From positions 2,790,001 through 2,854,000 of the forward strand of contig NZ_CP034451.1 of NCBI RefSeq assembly GCF_003952525.1: a DNA stretch of 64,000 bases. The letters are read 5' to 3'. Made by a program: the position numbers and the translations under genes. The notes below the pieces were generated by a model. That model saw only the letters and a list, made by a program, of their open reading frames with translations, made no database searches and was not told the origin of the DNA. The stretch comes from Mesorhizobium sp. M3A.F.Ca.ET.080.04.2.1. GTDB taxonomy: Bacteria; Pseudomonadota; Alphaproteobacteria; Rhizobiales; Rhizobiaceae. Below, one piece after another: positions 43,805-54,377 of the stretch (position 1 is its first letter; each line of letters starts with the position of its first letter).

Positions 43805-44929
43805 ATGAACATCAAGAGCCTTCTTCTCGGCTCCGCTGCGGCGCTGATCGCAGTTTCCGGTGCCCACGCCGCCGACGCGGTCACCGTCGCAGAGCCGGAA
43901 CCGGCCGAATATGTCAAGATCTGCGACGTTTACGGCGCGGGTTATTTCTACATCCCCGGCACCGAGACCTGCCTGCGCATCGGCGGCTATGTCCGCTATG
44001 ACATCGGCGCTGGCGATATTGGCTCGTTCGACGGTGCTCATGCGACCGATCGCCAGGACGGCGATGTCCAGGACACTTGGAAGAAGAATACCCGCTTCAC
44101 CTTCAAGACCTGGACCGGCCAGGAGACCGAACTCGGCACCTTGAAGACCTACACCGAAATGCGCTTCAACTTTGGCAACAGCGCAACTAGCGATGTTGCT
44201 TTCGACAAGGGTGTCTCGGTCAAGTTCGCCTGGATCCAGCTCGGTGGCCTCCGCGTCGGTAAGGACGAATCCGCCTTCGACACGTTCATCGGCTACGCCG
44301 GCAGCGTCATCCAGGATACGCTGGTTCCCTATGGCGATTTCGACACCAACGTCGTGCAGTACTATTTCGACGCAGGTAACGGCTTCTCGGCCGTCGTCTC
44401 GCTCGAAGAAGGCTCCGGCACTGTTGGCACGATCGACAGCTATGTTCCGCATGTGGTCGGCGGCGTGAAGTACACACAGGGCTGGGGCGCCATCACCGGC
44501 GTCGTTGCCTATGACAGCAACTACGAAGAGGTGGCCGGCAAGGTTCGCTTGGACGTCAAGCCGGTGGACAACTTGTCGTTGTTCATCATGGGCGGCTACG
44601 GCACCGACGACAACCTCAACGATGATGCAGGCAACGTCGTGGATGCCCACGGTCGCGGCTTCTACAAGCAGTGGAGCGGCAACTGGGCGGTGTGGGGCGG
44701 CGGCACCTATACCATCAACGAGAAGACCTCGTTCAACGCCCAGCTTTCCTATGACGAAGGCAAGAATTTCGGCGTCGCGGCGAACATTGCCTATGAAATC
44801 GTCAAGGGTCTCAAGGTCACCGCCGAAGTCGACTATCTGCACGTTGGCGAAGACACCGTCACCAATTTCACCAAAGCCGATAAGGAAAACAATATCGGCG
44901 GCATCCTGCGCTTCCAGCGCTCGTTCTGA
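43805..44929 (+). CDS. Outer-membrane porin (Omp2b/RopA type)
   Basis: 374 residues. A Sec signal peptide (NIKSLLLGSAAALIAVSGAHA) is cut near AADAV. The conserved porin N-terminus follows: VKICDVYGAGYFYIPGTETCLRIGGYVRYD, with two cysteines that likely form a disulfide. The rest is alternating beta strands ending in ILRFQRSF; the terminal Phe is typical of outer-membrane barrels. It forms a trimeric general pore. A strong terminator follows, and codon choice is biased, as in highly expressed genes. Confidence 0.95.
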   Translation: MNIKSLLLGSAAALIAVSGAHAADAVTVAEPEPAEYVKICDVYGAGYFYIPGTETCLRIGGYVRYDIGAGDIGSFDGAHATDRQDGDVQDTWKKNTRFTFKTWTGQETELGTLKTYTEMRFNFGNSATSDVAFDKGVSVKFAWIQLGGLRVGKDESAFDTFIGYAGSVIQDTLVPYGDFDTNVVQYYFDAGNGFSAVVSLEEGSGTVGTIDSYVPHVVGGVKYTQGWGAITGVVAYDSNYEEVAGKVRLDVKPVDNLSLFIMGGYGTDDNLNDDAGNVVDAHGRGFYKQWSGNWAVWGGGTYTINEKTSFNAQLSYDEGKNFGVAANIAYEIVKGLKVTAEVDYLHVGEDTVTNFTKADKENNIGGILRFQRSF

Positions 44930-44950
44930 TCGCTCTACGATCTCAAACGG

Positions 44951-44984
44951 AAAGGCCCGCGGCATCGCCGCGGGCCTATTGTTC
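44951..44984 (+). terminator. Terminator downstream of porin
   Basis: GGCCCGCGG (44954-44962) pairs with CCGCGGGCC (44968-44976), loop CATCG, followed by TATTGTT and preceded by AAA. The convergent malic enzyme ends at 45008, so it may act in both directions. Confidence 0.8.
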
Positions 44985-45007
44985 GTCCCTACCGTAGTTG
45001 GCGTTCG

Positions 45008-47287
45008 TCAATTCCCCGCCGTGTAGGCCGCGATCGCCGCCATGTTGACGATGTCTGAGTCCTTGGCGTTAAGCGAGACGATCTGCACCGGCTTGTTCAA
45101 TCCGACCAGCAGCGGGCCGATGACGGTCGAGCCGCCGAGTTCCTGCAGCATCTTGGTCGAGATCGACGCCGAGTGGAATGCCGGCATGATCAGCACGTTG
45201 GCCGGACCGGTCAGCCGGATGAACGGATACTGCGCCATGGCGCGGGCGTTGAGCGCGACGTCGGCGGCCATCTCGCCGTCATATTCGAAATCGACGCGGC
45301 GCTTGTCGAGGATGCGCACCGCCTCCTGAACGCGCTCGGAACGCTCGCCCTGCGGATGGCCGAAGGTGGAGTAGGCGAGCATCGCAAGCCTCGGCTCATA
45401 GCCCATGCGGCGGGCAAAGCCGGCCGCCTCCTCGGCGATGTCGGCGATCTGCTCGGCATTCGGCATGTCGTGGACGGCGGTGTCGGCGACGATGACGGTG
45501 CGGCCGCGCGCGAGCACGATCGAAACGCCGATGACGCGGTGGCCGGGCTTGGCATCGATGATGCGACGAACATCGTCCAGCGCGGTGGAATAGTTGCGGG
45601 TCACGCCGGTGACGATGCCGTCGGCGTCGCCCAGCGCCACCATGCAGGCGGCGAAGTGATTGCGATCGTTGTTGATCAGCCGCTGGCAATCGCGGAACAG
45701 GAAACCCTTCCGCTGCATGCGCTCGTAGAGATAGTCGGTGTAGATGCCGTTGCGGCGCGACAGGCGGGCGTTGATGATCTCGAGGCCTTGTTTGTCGAGA
45801 TCGATGCCGGCATGCCTGGCGTTCTCCTTGATGACGTCGTCGCGGCCAAGCAGGATCGCCGTGCCGAGCTTCTGGTTCACATAGGAGACGGCGGCGCGCA
45901 TCACCTGCTCTTCCTCGCCCTCGGCGAAGACGATGCGCTTGGGCTGGCGGCGCACGCGATCGTAGATGCGCTGCAGGGTCGAGGCGATCGGATCGCGGCG
46001 CGCCGAAAGCTCCTGCGCGTAACGGTCGAGGTCGAGGATCGGCTTGCGGGCGACGCCGGACTCCATCGCGGCCTTGGCCACGGCGAGCGGGATGGCCGAG
46101 ATCAGGCGCGGATCGAACGGCACCGGGATAATGTAGTTGGGGCCGAATTTCGGCCGGTTGCCCTGGTAGGCGGCGGCGACGTCATCCGGCACGTCGCGGC
46201 GTGCCAGCTCGGCCAGCGCGCGGGCGGCGGCGATCTTCATCTCGTCGTTGATGGTGGTGGCCCGGACATCCAGCGCGCCGCGGAAGATGTAGGGGAAACC
46301 GAGCACATTGTTGACCTGGTTCGGATAGTCCGATCGGCCGGTTGCCATGATGGCGTCGGTGCGGATCTCCGCCACTTCCTCCGGCGTGATCTCCGGATCG
46401 GGATTGGCCATGGCGAAGATGATCGGGTTCTTCGCCATCGACTGCACCATGGCCGTGGTCAGCGCGCCCTTGGCGGAGAGCCCGAGGAAGACGTCGGCGC
46501 CCTCCAGCGCTTCGGCGAGCGACCGCGCCTCGGTCTTGACCGCATGCGCCGACTTCCACTGGTTCATGCCCTCGGTGCGGCCCTGGAAGACGACGCCCTT
46601 GGTGTCGCACAGGATGACGTTCTCCGGCGAGAATCCCATCGCCTTCATCAATTCGATGCAGGCGATGCCCGCCGCGCCCGCGCCGTTGCAGACCATCTTG
46701 GTGTTCTTCATGTCGCGGCCGGTGATCTCCAGCGCGTTGATCAGCCCGGCGGCCGAGATGATGGCGGTGCCGTGCTGGTCGTCATGAAAGACGGGTATGT
46801 CCATCAGCTCGCGCAGGCGCTGCTCGATGATGAAGCATTCCGGCGCCTTGATGTCCTCGAGGTTGATGCCGCCGAAGGAAGGTCCAAGGAAGCGCACGCA
46901 ATTGATGAACTCGTCGGCATCTTCGGTCGCGACCTCGAGATCGATGGAATCGACGTCGGCGAAGCGCTTGAACAGCACCGCCTTGCCTTCCATGACCGGC
47001 TTGGATGCGAGCGCGCCAAGATTGCCCAATCCAAGAATTGCAGTGCCGTTGGAGATGACGGCGACCATGTTGCCGCGCGACGTGTAGTCGAAGGCGCGGC
47101 TCGGGTCTTCCGCGATGGCGCGCACCGGGACGGCGACGCCCGGCGAATAGGCGAGGCTCAGATCGCGCTGCGTGGCCATCGGCTTGGTGGCGACGATCTC
47201 CAGCTTGCCGGGCCGCCCCATGGCATGGAATTCCAGCGCCTCCTGCGCGCTGACGGAAGGGCCGCTGCTTTCGGTTTTCCTGGCCAT
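45008..47287 (-). CDS. maeB: Malic enzyme with C-terminal phosphotransacetylase-like domain
   Basis: 759 residues. The N-terminal ~430 residues are a malate oxidoreductase (decarboxylating): LAYSPGVAVPVRAI, NGTAILGLGNLGALASKPVMEGKAVLFK, PVFHDDQHGTAII, NGAGAAGIACIEL. The rest is a phosphate-acetyltransferase-like domain, thought to be regulatory, not catalytic. Rhizobial malic enzymes (Dme with NAD, Tme with NADP) share this two-part form and feed pyruvate and redox power during growth on dicarboxylates; which coenzyme is used is not clear. The ATG is followed by ARKTESSG. mutS is divergent at 260 bp; that gap shows no gene. Confidence 0.93.
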   Translation of the reverse strand: MARKTESSGPSVSAQEALEFHAMGRPGKLEIVATKPMATQRDLSLAYSPGVAVPVRAIAEDPSRAFDYTSRGNMVAVISNGTAILGLGNLGALASKPVMEGKAVLFKRFADVDSIDLEVATEDADEFINCVRFLGPSFGGINLEDIKAPECFIIEQRLRELMDIPVFHDDQHGTAIISAAGLINALEITGRDMKNTKMVCNGAGAAGIACIELMKAMGFSPENVILCDTKGVVFQGRTEGMNQWKSAHAVKTEARSLAEALEGADVFLGLSAKGALTTAMVQSMAKNPIIFAMANPDPEITPEEVAEIRTDAIMATGRSDYPNQVNNVLGFPYIFRGALDVRATTINDEMKIAAARALAELARRDVPDDVAAAYQGNRPKFGPNYIIPVPFDPRLISAIPLAVAKAAMESGVARKPILDLDRYAQELSARRDPIASTLQRIYDRVRRQPKRIVFAEGEEEQVMRAAVSYVNQKLGTAILLGRDDVIKENARHAGIDLDKQGLEIINARLSRRNGIYTDYLYERMQRKGFLFRDCQRLINNDRNHFAACMVALGDADGIVTGVTRNYSTALDDVRRIIDAKPGHRVIGVSIVLARGRTVIVADTAVHDMPNAEQIADIAEEAAGFARRMGYEPRLAMLAYSTFGHPQGERSERVQEAVRILDKRRVDFEYDGEMAADVALNARAMAQYPFIRLTGPANVLIMPAFHSASISTKMLQELGGSTVIGPLLVGLNKPVQIVSLNAKDSDIVNMAAIAAYTAGN

Positions 47288-47547
47288 GATGCTCTTGATT
47301 TCCTCGCCGGTGCGGCACCCTTGAGATGGATGCCCGTGTTTTGTTGTTTTTTCCGATTAAGGCCAGAGGCCGCCGCTGTAAACCGCCAAGCCATGGGCAA
47401 TCGCCGTTCCCGGCGCGAAGCCGCCAGGATCGCACGTTAACGCGGTCCGGCGATGCTGTGGCAGGAATGGCATCATGACCGGCGCTTTCCCCTGCTTTTC
47501 GAGCACTCGGCATTAAACCGCCTGCCCACATCTGCTAGCGTCCGGGC

Positions 47548-50283
47548 ATGAACATGCACATGCCGACCGACCCCGACGCCCAGGAAGCGACGACGCCGGC
47601 GCCCGCCATCGGCGGCGTCACGCCGATGATGGAGCAGTATATCGAGATCAAGGCCGCGAACCCGGATTCGCTGCTCTTCTACCGCATGGGTGATTTCTAC
47701 GAGCTGTTCTTCGATGACGCCGAGAAGGCCAGTCAGGCGCTCGGCATCGTGCTCACCAAGCGCGGCAAGCATCAGGGGCACGACATCCCGATGTGCGGCG
47801 TGCCGGTGCATGCAGCGGACGACTATCTGCAAAAGCTGATCGGGCAAGGCTTTCGCGTCGCCGTCTGCGAGCAGATCGAGGACCCGGCGGAAGCCAAGAA
47901 GCGCGGCTCGAAATCGGTGGTGCGCCGCGACGTGGTGCGGCTGGTCACGCCCGGCACGATCACAGAGGACAAGCTGCTGGCGCCTTCCGAATCGAGCTTC
48001 CTGATGGCGCTGGGGCGGGTGAAGGGCAGCAGCGCGGGCAACCAGGGCAGCTTCGCGCTGGCCTGGATCGACATCTCGACCGGCGCGTTCCGAGTGGCTG
48101 AAACCACGGCCGAACGGCTGCTTGCCGATATTTTCCGCGTTGATCCGCGCGAGCTGATCGTCGCCGAGCCGGTGTTCCACGACCCGGAGCTGCGGCCGGT
48201 TTTCGACGTTCTCGGCCGGGTCGCCAACCCGCAGCCGCCGTCGCTCTTCGACTCAGCCTCGGCCACGGGCCGCATCGCCCGCTTCTTCGAGGTGGCGACC
48301 CCCGACAGCTTCGGTACGTTCTCGCGCGCCGAGCTCTCGGCGATTTCCGGCGTGATCGCGTATGTCGAGAAGACGCAGAAGGCCGAGCGGCCGCCGCTGT
48401 CGCGCCCCGAGCGCGAGGAGAGCGGATCGACGCTGTTCATCGACCCGGCGACACGGGCCAATCTGGAGCTGTTGCGCACGCTTTCCGGCAGTCGGGACGG
48501 CTCGCTGTTCAAGGCGATCGACCGCACCGTGACCGGAGGCGGCGCCAGATTGCTCGCCGACCGGCTGATGGCGCCGCTGACCGATCCGGCGGCGATCGCG
48601 GCAAGGCTGGACTCGGTATCGTTGTTCCGTGCCGAGACGCGGTTCTGCCAGGGCCTGCGCGTGAGCCTCAAAAGCGTCGCCGACATGCCAAGGGCGCTGT
48701 CCAGGCTGGCGCTCAACCGCGGCGGTCCGCGCGACCTCGGGGCGCTGCGCGCCGGCTTCGAAGCGGCAGGCGCGATCGCCGCATTGCTGGCAACGGCAGA
48801 CCTGCCGGCCGAGCTGGCCGCTGCGCTTGCCGCGATCAACGCCCTGCCCGAGGCGCTCGCCCGCCACCTCAGGGAGGCGCTCGACGACGAGCTGCCGTTG
48901 ATCAAGCGCGATGGCGGCTTCGTGCGCAGCGGCTATCACGCCGAGCTCGACGAGATGCGGGCGCTGCGCGACGAATCGCGCAAGGTCATCGCCGGACTGG
49001 AGCGCTCGCTGATCGAGGAGACCGGCATCCGCTCGCTGAAGATTCGGCACAACAACGTGCTGGGCTATTATATCGAGGTTACCGCCAACCATCACTCGAT
49101 CATGACCGGCAGCGATGAGGCCAAGGCGCGCTTCATCCACCGCCAGACCATGGCCAATGCCATGCGCTTCACCACGACCGAGCTGGCGGAGCTGGAATCG
49201 AAGATCGCCAATGCCGCCGACCGGGCGCTCAGCATCGAGCTCGCCGCCTTCGACAGGCTGACGGCAGAGGTGGTCGGCGAGGCGGAGCGGATCCGGGCCG
49301 GCGCAGAGGCGCTCGCCGTGCTCGACGTTTCGTCGGCGCTGGCCGTGCTTGCCGAAAGCGAGGGCTGGTGCCGCCCGCTTGTCGATGCCAGCCTCGCCTT
49401 CGAGGTTGCCGGCGGCCGTCATCCGGTCGTCGAACAGGCTCTGCGGCGTTCGGGCGAAGGCCCGTTCGTCGCCAATGACTGCGATCTCTCGCCCGACGCC
49501 GGGGCCAAGGCCGGCGCCATCTGGCTGCTCACCGGCCCGAACATGGGCGGTAAATCGACCTTCCTAAGACAGAATGCGCTGATCGCCATTCTCGCGCAGA
49601 CCGGCTCCTTCGTGCCGGCGCAGAACGCCCATATCGGCGTCGTCGACCGGCTGTTCTCGCGCGTCGGCGCCTCGGACGATCTGGCGCGCGGCCGCTCGAC
49701 CTTCATGGTCGAGATGGTCGAGACGGCGGCGATCCTCAACCAGGCCGGCGAACGGGCGCTCGTCATCCTCGACGAGATCGGCCGCGGCACGGCGACCTTC
49801 GACGGGTTGTCGATCGCCTGGGCGGCGGTCGAGTATCTGCACGAGAAGAACCGCTGCCGGGCGATCTTCGCCACGCATTTCCACGAGATGACGGCGCTCG
49901 CCGGCAAGCTGCCCCGGCTTCACAACGTCACCATGCGGGTCAAGGAGTGGGAAGGCGACGTGGTGTTCCTGCACGAAGTCGGCAAGGGCGCGGCCGACCG
50001 CTCCTACGGCGTGCAGGTGGCGCGGCTCGCAGGCCTGCCGGAAGCGGTGGTGGCGCGGGCCAAGGAGGTGCTGCACCAGTTGGAGGAGGGCGAGGTCTCG
50101 GGCAAGGCCAACCGCCTGGTCGACGACCTGCCGCTGTTTTCGGTTGCGGTGAAACGAGAAGCGCCGAAGCCGGCGAAGAACGACGCGCTAAGCGAAGCGC
50201 TCGGCGGCATCAATCCCGACGAGATGACGCCGAGGGAAGCGCTGGAGGCGCTGTATCGGCTGAAGGGATTGGCGCTGCGTTGA
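47548..50283 (+). CDS. mutS: DNA mismatch repair protein
   Basis: 911 residues. MutS binds mismatched DNA and starts strand-specific repair. Mismatch-binding domain motif [17 protein letters not shown] (with the Phe-x-Glu) is near residues 41-57. Walker [11 protein letters not shown] lies near 661-670, with [23 protein letters not shown] (Walker B) and [11 protein letters not shown] downstream. The C-terminal tail ends with the MutS dimerisation helix region ([16 protein letters not shown]). It is divergent from malic enzyme and convergent with an aldo/keto reductase. Confidence 0.97.
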   Translation: MNMHMPTDPDAQEATTPAPAIGGVTPMMEQYIEIKAANPDSLLFYRMGDFYELFFDDAEKASQALGIVLTKRGKHQGHDIPMCGVPVHAADDYLQKLIGQGFRVAVCEQIEDPAEAKKRGSKSVVRRDVVRLVTPGTITEDKLLAPSESSFLMALGRVKGSSAGNQGSFALAWIDISTGAFRVAETTAERLLADIFRVDPRELIVAEPVFHDPELRPVFDVLGRVANPQPPSLFDSASATGRIARFFEVATPDSFGTFSRAELSAISGVIAYVEKTQKAERPPLSRPEREESGSTLFIDPATRANLELLRTLSGSRDGSLFKAIDRTVTGGGARLLADRLMAPLTDPAAIAARLDSVSLFRAETRFCQGLRVSLKSVADMPRALSRLALNRGGPRDLGALRAGFEAAGAIAALLATADLPAELAAALAAINALPEALARHLREALDDELPLIKRDGGFVRSGYHAELDEMRALRDESRKVIAGLERSLIEETGIRSLKIRHNNVLGYYIEVTANHHSIMTGSDEAKARFIHRQTMANAMRFTTTELAELESKIANAADRALSIELAAFDRLTAEVVGEAERIRAGAEALAVLDVSSALAVLAESEGWCRPLVDASLAFEVAGGRHPVVEQALRRSGEGPFVANDCDLSPDAGAKAGAIWLLTGPNMGGKSTFLRQNALIAILAQTGSFVPAQNAHIGVVDRLFSRVGASDDLARGRSTFMVEMVETAAILNQAGERALVILDEIGRGTATFDGLSIAWAAVEYLHEKNRCRAIFATHFHEMTALAGKLPRLHNVTMRVKEWEGDVVFLHEVGKGAADRSYGVQVARLAGLPEAVVARAKEVLHQLEEGEVSGKANRLVDDLPLFSVAVKREAPKPAKNDALSEALGGINPDEMTPREALEALYRLKGLALR

Positions 50284-50310
50284 CGGCTGGCGAAAGCCGC
50301 GATGACGGCT

Positions 50311-50335
50311 GATCTCCCTCCTTATGGGGGAGATC
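50311..50335. terminator. Hairpin between mutS and aldo/keto reductase
   Basis: GATCTCCC (50311-50318) pairs with GGGAGATC (50328-50335) around TCCTTATGG. It stands between two convergent stops (50283 and 50351) and may end transcription both ways. The text also resembles a rhizobial repeat. Confidence 0.5.
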
Positions 50336-50350
50336 GGCAGCTTCCCTCAC

Positions 50351-51196
50351 TCAAATCATCTCCAGCCCGCGCTTGCGCGTCGGCGGCGGGAAGGCGCGGT
50401 CGAGGTCAGCGAAATCTTGCGCCGTCAGCCCGATGTCGAGCGCGGTTGCGTTCTGGCGGACATGATCCTGACGGCTGGCTTTCGGAATGGCGATGACGCC
50501 TTTGTGCGCCATCACCCAGGCGAGAGCGACTTGCGCGGCGGTGGCATCATGGCGGGCGGCCACAGCGTCCAGCCTGGCGTTGCGTGCCAGCGCGCCCTGC
50601 TCGATCGGCGAATAGGCCATGAGCGGAATGCCGCGTTGCAGGCTCCAGGGCGCGAGATCGAATTCCGGGCCGCGCCGCGAAAGATTGTAGAGGATCTGGT
50701 TGGTCTGGACGTTGCCGCCGGAGGGCAGGCCGACGAGTTCCTCCATCTCGTCGGTGTCGAAATTGCTGACGCCCCAGTGGCGGATCTTGCCGGCCGACTT
50801 CAAGTCCTCGAAGGCTGCGACGGTTTCAGCCAAAGGCACGCTGCCCGGCCAGTGCAGCAGATAGAGATCGATGCGGTCGGTGGCGAGCCGCGTCAGGCTG
50901 TTCTCGCAGGCCCGCTTCACGCCGGCACGCGAGGCATTGGTCGGCAGCACTTTCGAGACCAGGAAGGTCTCGTCGCGGCGCCCGGCAATGGCTTCGGCCA
51001 CGACTTCCTCGGCGCCGCCGCCGGCATACATCTCGGCCGTATCGATCAGCGTGATGCCGAGGTCCAGTCCGAGCTTAAGCGCCGCGACCTCGTCGGCGCG
51101 GCGGCGCCGATCCTCGCCCATTTTCCAGGTGCCCTGCCCCAGCACAGGAACGGTTTCGCCGGATGGGAGACTGGTGGTCCTGATGGTAGAGGGCAT
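50351..51196 (-). CDS. Aldo/keto reductase
   Basis: 281 residues of the AKR (beta/alpha)8 family, NADPH-dependent reduction of aldehydes and ketones. The tetrad is visible: Asp in [10 protein letters not shown], Tyr in that motif, Lys in FLVSKVLP and His in YLLHWPGS. The cofactor pocket has [17 protein letters not shown]. Context gives no specific substrate. Convergent with mutS; upstream, 96 bp separate it from the DUF305 gene on the same strand. Confidence 0.9.
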   Translation of the reverse strand: MPSTIRTTSLPSGETVPVLGQGTWKMGEDRRRRADEVAALKLGLDLGITLIDTAEMYAGGGAEEVVAEAIAGRRDETFLVSKVLPTNASRAGVKRACENSLTRLATDRIDLYLLHWPGSVPLAETVAAFEDLKSAGKIRHWGVSNFDTDEMEELVGLPSGGNVQTNQILYNLSRRGPEFDLAPWSLQRGIPLMAYSPIEQGALARNARLDAVAARHDATAAQVALAWVMAHKGVIAIPKASRQDHVRQNATALDIGLTAQDFADLDRAFPPPTRKRGLEMI

Positions 51197-51292
51197 GGCT
51201 TGCTCCGCTGAATGCCGGATCGCAGCACAGTCGCGATTGGAAATCCAGAGTTCAAGCCGTGCGCTTTGGTCGGGATTTCCGGCGACGGCCTG

Positions 51293-51682
51293 CTAGTTGA
51301 CCGGATGCCTTTGGAGCCAGTCCTGCATTTCCTTGATCTCGGCTTCCTGCGCCTTGACGACAGCTTCGGCGAGCTTGCGGATTTCCGGATCCTTGCCGTT
51401 GGCGATCACCACCTTGGCCATGTCGATGGCGCCCTGATGGTGCGGGATCATGCCGCGGACGAAGTCGACGTCGGCATTGCCGGTGTAGTTGATCATCATA
51501 TCCTGGTGCATCTTGTCCATCGCCGCCTTGAAGCCAACGGTGGCAGGGCTCTGCGCGCCCATCGCCATGCCCGACATGTCGTGCTTCATCTCGTCCGATT
51601 GCGCAGGCACGCTTTCGAGGAATACCGCGATCAGCATTCCTGCCGCCATCAACAGCAGCACGATTTTCTTGGCCAAGGTCAT
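51293..51682 (-). CDS. DUF305 (CopM-type) exported protein
   Basis: 129 residues. An N-terminal signal or anchor segment (KKIVLLLMAAGMLIAVFL) precedes a Met- and His-rich domain: KHDMSGMAMG, MHQDMMINYTGNADVDFVRGMIPHHQGAIDMAK. The HHQGAIDMA core is the DUF305 signature, and such proteins bind copper in the periplasm (CopM). It follows the copper ATPase on the same strand after 43 bp, so a shared copper-induced transcript is likely. ATG 51682 follows AGGAGAT. Confidence 0.9.
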   Translation of the reverse strand: MTLAKKIVLLLMAAGMLIAVFLESVPAQSDEMKHDMSGMAMGAQSPATVGFKAAMDKMHQDMMINYTGNADVDFVRGMIPHHQGAIDMAKVVIANGKDPEIRKLAEAVVKAQEAEIKEMQDWLQRHPVN

Positions 51683-51725
51683 TCAACATCTCCTTTTGAC
51701 TTGATTTCGTATCTGGGGACTTCGG

Positions 51726-54230
51726 TCAGAGTTTCAACGTTCTCAGCCGCAGCGCGTTGGCAATGACCGAGACCGACGACAGGCTCATCGCCGCCGCCGC
51801 CAGCATCGGCGAGAGCAGCGTGCCGGTGAGCGGATAAAGCACGCCGGCGGCGATCGGCACGCCGAGCACGTTGTAGAGGAAGGCGAAGAACAGGTTCTGG
51901 CGAATGTTGCGGATGGTCGCCCGGGCGAGCGTGCGCGCTCTGACGATGCCGTTGAGATCGCCCTTCACCAGGGTGATGCCGGCGCTTTCGACCGCGACGT
52001 CGGCGCCGGTGCCCATGGCGATGCCGACATCGGAGGCAGCCAGCGCCGGCGCGTCGTTGACGCCGTCGCCAGCCATCGCAACGCCGGCGCCCCTGGCGCG
52101 CAGTTGGTCGACCAGCGCGCCCTTTTCCTCCGGCAGGAGGCCGGCGCGCACCTCGTCGATGCCGAGCCTGGCCGCAATCGCCTTGGCGGTACGTTCGTTG
52201 TCGCCGGTGGCCATGACGATCTTCAGCCCGCTGTCATGCAGGGCCTGGATCGCCTCGGCGGTCGTTGCCTTGACCGGATCGGCGACGGCGACGATGCCGG
52301 CCGGCTTGCCGTCTGTGGCGACGAACATCGCCGTCTTGCCGTCGATCTGCAGCGCTTCGGCCTTGGCCGACAGTGCGGAGGTGTCGACGCCAAGATCGGC
52401 CATCATCGCCGCATTGCCGAGCGCGACCCTCCTGCCCGCCACCGTGCCGGAGACGCCCTTGCCGGTCACGGCTTCGAAATTGCCGGCATCGGCAATCTTC
52501 AGTCCGCGTTCGCCGGCCCCCGCAACGATCGCTTCGGCCAGCGGATGCTCCGAGCCCTTTTCGAGGCCCGCGGCCAGGCCCAGCAGCTCATCCTCATCGA
52601 CGCCGTCGGCAGCGACGACATCGGTCAGTCTTGGGCGCCCCTCGGTCAAGGTACCGGTCTTGTCGACGATGAGAGTGTCGACGGAAGCGAAACGCTCGAG
52701 GGCGGCGGCTTCCTTGATCAGCACGCCGGCCTGCGCGCCACGTCCGGTGGCAGTCATGATCGACATCGGCGTCGCCAGGCCCAGCGCACAGGGGCAGGCG
52801 ATGATCAGCACCGACACCGCCGAGACGATGGCGAAGATCAGGCCAGGCTCGGGCCCGAGGACCGCCCAGGCGGCGAAGGCAATGACGGCCACCACCACGA
52901 CGGCCGGAACGAAGTAGAAGGATACGCGGTCGGCCAGCCCCTGGATCGGAGCGCGCGAGCGCTGCGCCTTGGCGACCAGTTCGACGATGCGCGACAGCGT
53001 GGTCTCGGCGCCGACCTTCTCGGCGCGCATGACCAGCGAGCCGTTCTTGTTCAGCGTGCCGCCGGTGAGAGGTGCGCCTTCGGTCTTTTCGACCGGGAGC
53101 GGTTCGCCAGTGATCATCGATTCGTCGATCGCCGAGCGGCCTTCCAGCACGACACCGTCGACCGGCACGGCATCGCCGGGACGAACGCGGAGCCGGTCGC
53201 CCGCCTTGACGCTGTCGAGCGGCACATCGGTTTCGGAACCGTCGGCGCCGATCAGGCGCGCCGTCTTCGGCGCGAGATCGAGCAGGGCGCGGATGGCAGA
53301 GCCGGTGCGTTCACGGGCTCTGAGTTCCATCACCTGCCCCAGGAACACCAGCGCTACGATGACGGCGGCGGCCTCGAAATAAACGGGCACGGCGCCGTCA
53401 TGGCCTCGAAACTGATGCGGGAAGACGCCCGGGAACAGAGTTGCGGCGACGCTGTAAAGAAAGGCAGCCGCAACGCCGAGCGAGATCAACGTCCACATGT
53501 TCGGGCTGCGGTTCAGGATCGACTCCCAACCGCGGCGGAAGAAGGGGAAGGCTGCCCACAGCACCACGGGGCTCGCCAGCACCAACTCTGCCCATGTCTT
53601 TGTCCTATCGTCGACGACGTGCTCGAAACTCAGACCCAGCATCGGCGCCATGGCGATGATGAGCAGCGGCAGCGAGAGCACGGCGCTGATCCAGAACCGG
53701 CGCGTGAAATCGACGAGTTCCGGATTCGGGGCCTCGTCGCCGGTAGGCAGGCCCATCGGCTCCAGCGCCATGCCGCAGATCGGGCACGAGCCGGGCTTGT
53801 CGCGGATGATCTCGGGATGCATCGGGCAGGTGTATTGCGTGCCCTTCGGCATCGGCTGCGGCGCCGGTCGGCCCGCCAGGTATTTTGCCGGATCGGCTTC
53901 GAACCTCTCCTTGCAGGTGGCCGAGCAGAAATAGAGCCCCTGCCCTTCATGGCGAGCAAAATGCTTCGCGCTTGCGCGGTCGACATTCATGCCGCAGACG
54001 GGATCGACAGCCGTCAGATAGGGCTGCGGCTCGGCCTGGAATTTGGCGCGACAGCGCTCGCTGCAGAAATGGAACGTCCGAGCGGCATGCTCGGCCGTCG
54101 GCTTGCCGGCGGCAGGATCGACCGTCATGCCGCAGACCGGGTCGCGAGCAACCGCCTCGGCGGCGGGCGCGGCCGCCTTGGCGGAGCAGCAGCGCGCGCC
54201 ATGCGCGTGATTGTGGTGATGGTCGGCCAT
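51726..54230 (-). CDS. copA: Copper-translocating P-type ATPase with YHS and heavy-metal-binding N-terminus
   Basis: 834 residues. The N-terminus is unusual: a His/Cys-rich start (ADHHHNHAHGARCCS), two YHS domains (DPVCGMTVD, DPVCGMNVD, with FHFCSERCRAKF and YFCSATCKERF) and a CPMHPEI...CPICGMALEP metal-binding module in place of classic CxxC HMA domains. The core has CPC (near residue 480, IIACPCALGLA), phosphorylation site DKTGT (near 523), GSEHPLAEA and GDGVNDAPALA. It exports Cu(I) from the cytoplasm. A CueR-type promoter lies upstream. Confidence 0.93.
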   Translation of the reverse strand: MADHHHNHAHGARCCSAKAAAPAAEAVARDPVCGMTVDPAAGKPTAEHAARTFHFCSERCRAKFQAEPQPYLTAVDPVCGMNVDRASAKHFARHEGQGLYFCSATCKERFEADPAKYLAGRPAPQPMPKGTQYTCPMHPEIIRDKPGSCPICGMALEPMGLPTGDEAPNPELVDFTRRFWISAVLSLPLLIIAMAPMLGLSFEHVVDDRTKTWAELVLASPVVLWAAFPFFRRGWESILNRSPNMWTLISLGVAAAFLYSVAATLFPGVFPHQFRGHDGAVPVYFEAAAVIVALVFLGQVMELRARERTGSAIRALLDLAPKTARLIGADGSETDVPLDSVKAGDRLRVRPGDAVPVDGVVLEGRSAIDESMITGEPLPVEKTEGAPLTGGTLNKNGSLVMRAEKVGAETTLSRIVELVAKAQRSRAPIQGLADRVSFYFVPAVVVVAVIAFAAWAVLGPEPGLIFAIVSAVSVLIIACPCALGLATPMSIMTATGRGAQAGVLIKEAAALERFASVDTLIVDKTGTLTEGRPRLTDVVAADGVDEDELLGLAAGLEKGSEHPLAEAIVAGAGERGLKIADAGNFEAVTGKGVSGTVAGRRVALGNAAMMADLGVDTSALSAKAEALQIDGKTAMFVATDGKPAGIVAVADPVKATTAEAIQALHDSGLKIVMATGDNERTAKAIAARLGIDEVRAGLLPEEKGALVDQLRARGAGVAMAGDGVNDAPALAASDVGIAMGTGADVAVESAGITLVKGDLNGIVRARTLARATIRNIRQNLFFAFLYNVLGVPIAAGVLYPLTGTLLSPMLAAAAMSLSSVSVIANALRLRTLKL

Positions 54231-54262
54231 GAACAGCGCCTCCGGCGTTTCGAATTGAAGTG

Positions 54263-54293
54263 GAGGTAGTCCTTCCAGTTACTGGAAGGTCAA
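54263..54293 (-). promoter_or_regulatory. CueR/MerR-type copA promoter
   Basis: On the minus strand, -35 TTGACC (54288-54293) and -10 TACCTC (54263-54268) stand 19 bp apart, the stretched spacing that MerR-family activators need. Within the spacer, CCTTCCAG and CTGGAAGG (54271-54289) form a perfect 8-3-8 inverted repeat, matching CueR boxes. No cueR gene is in the window. Confidence 0.85.
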
Positions 54294-54377
54294 GGGCTGC
54301 TTCTGACTTTTTGAGCCGCCTTGCCTCAAGGCCCGCGGCAGAGCCGAAAAATACACACCAAACCAAGGCAACATGCT

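Noticed and set aside
45173..47440. 755-codon frame antisense to malic enzyme
   Set aside because: Shadow frame; the sense strand encodes a complete two-domain enzyme.
52104..54269. 721-codon frame antisense to copA
   Set aside because: Shadow frame without recognisable domains.
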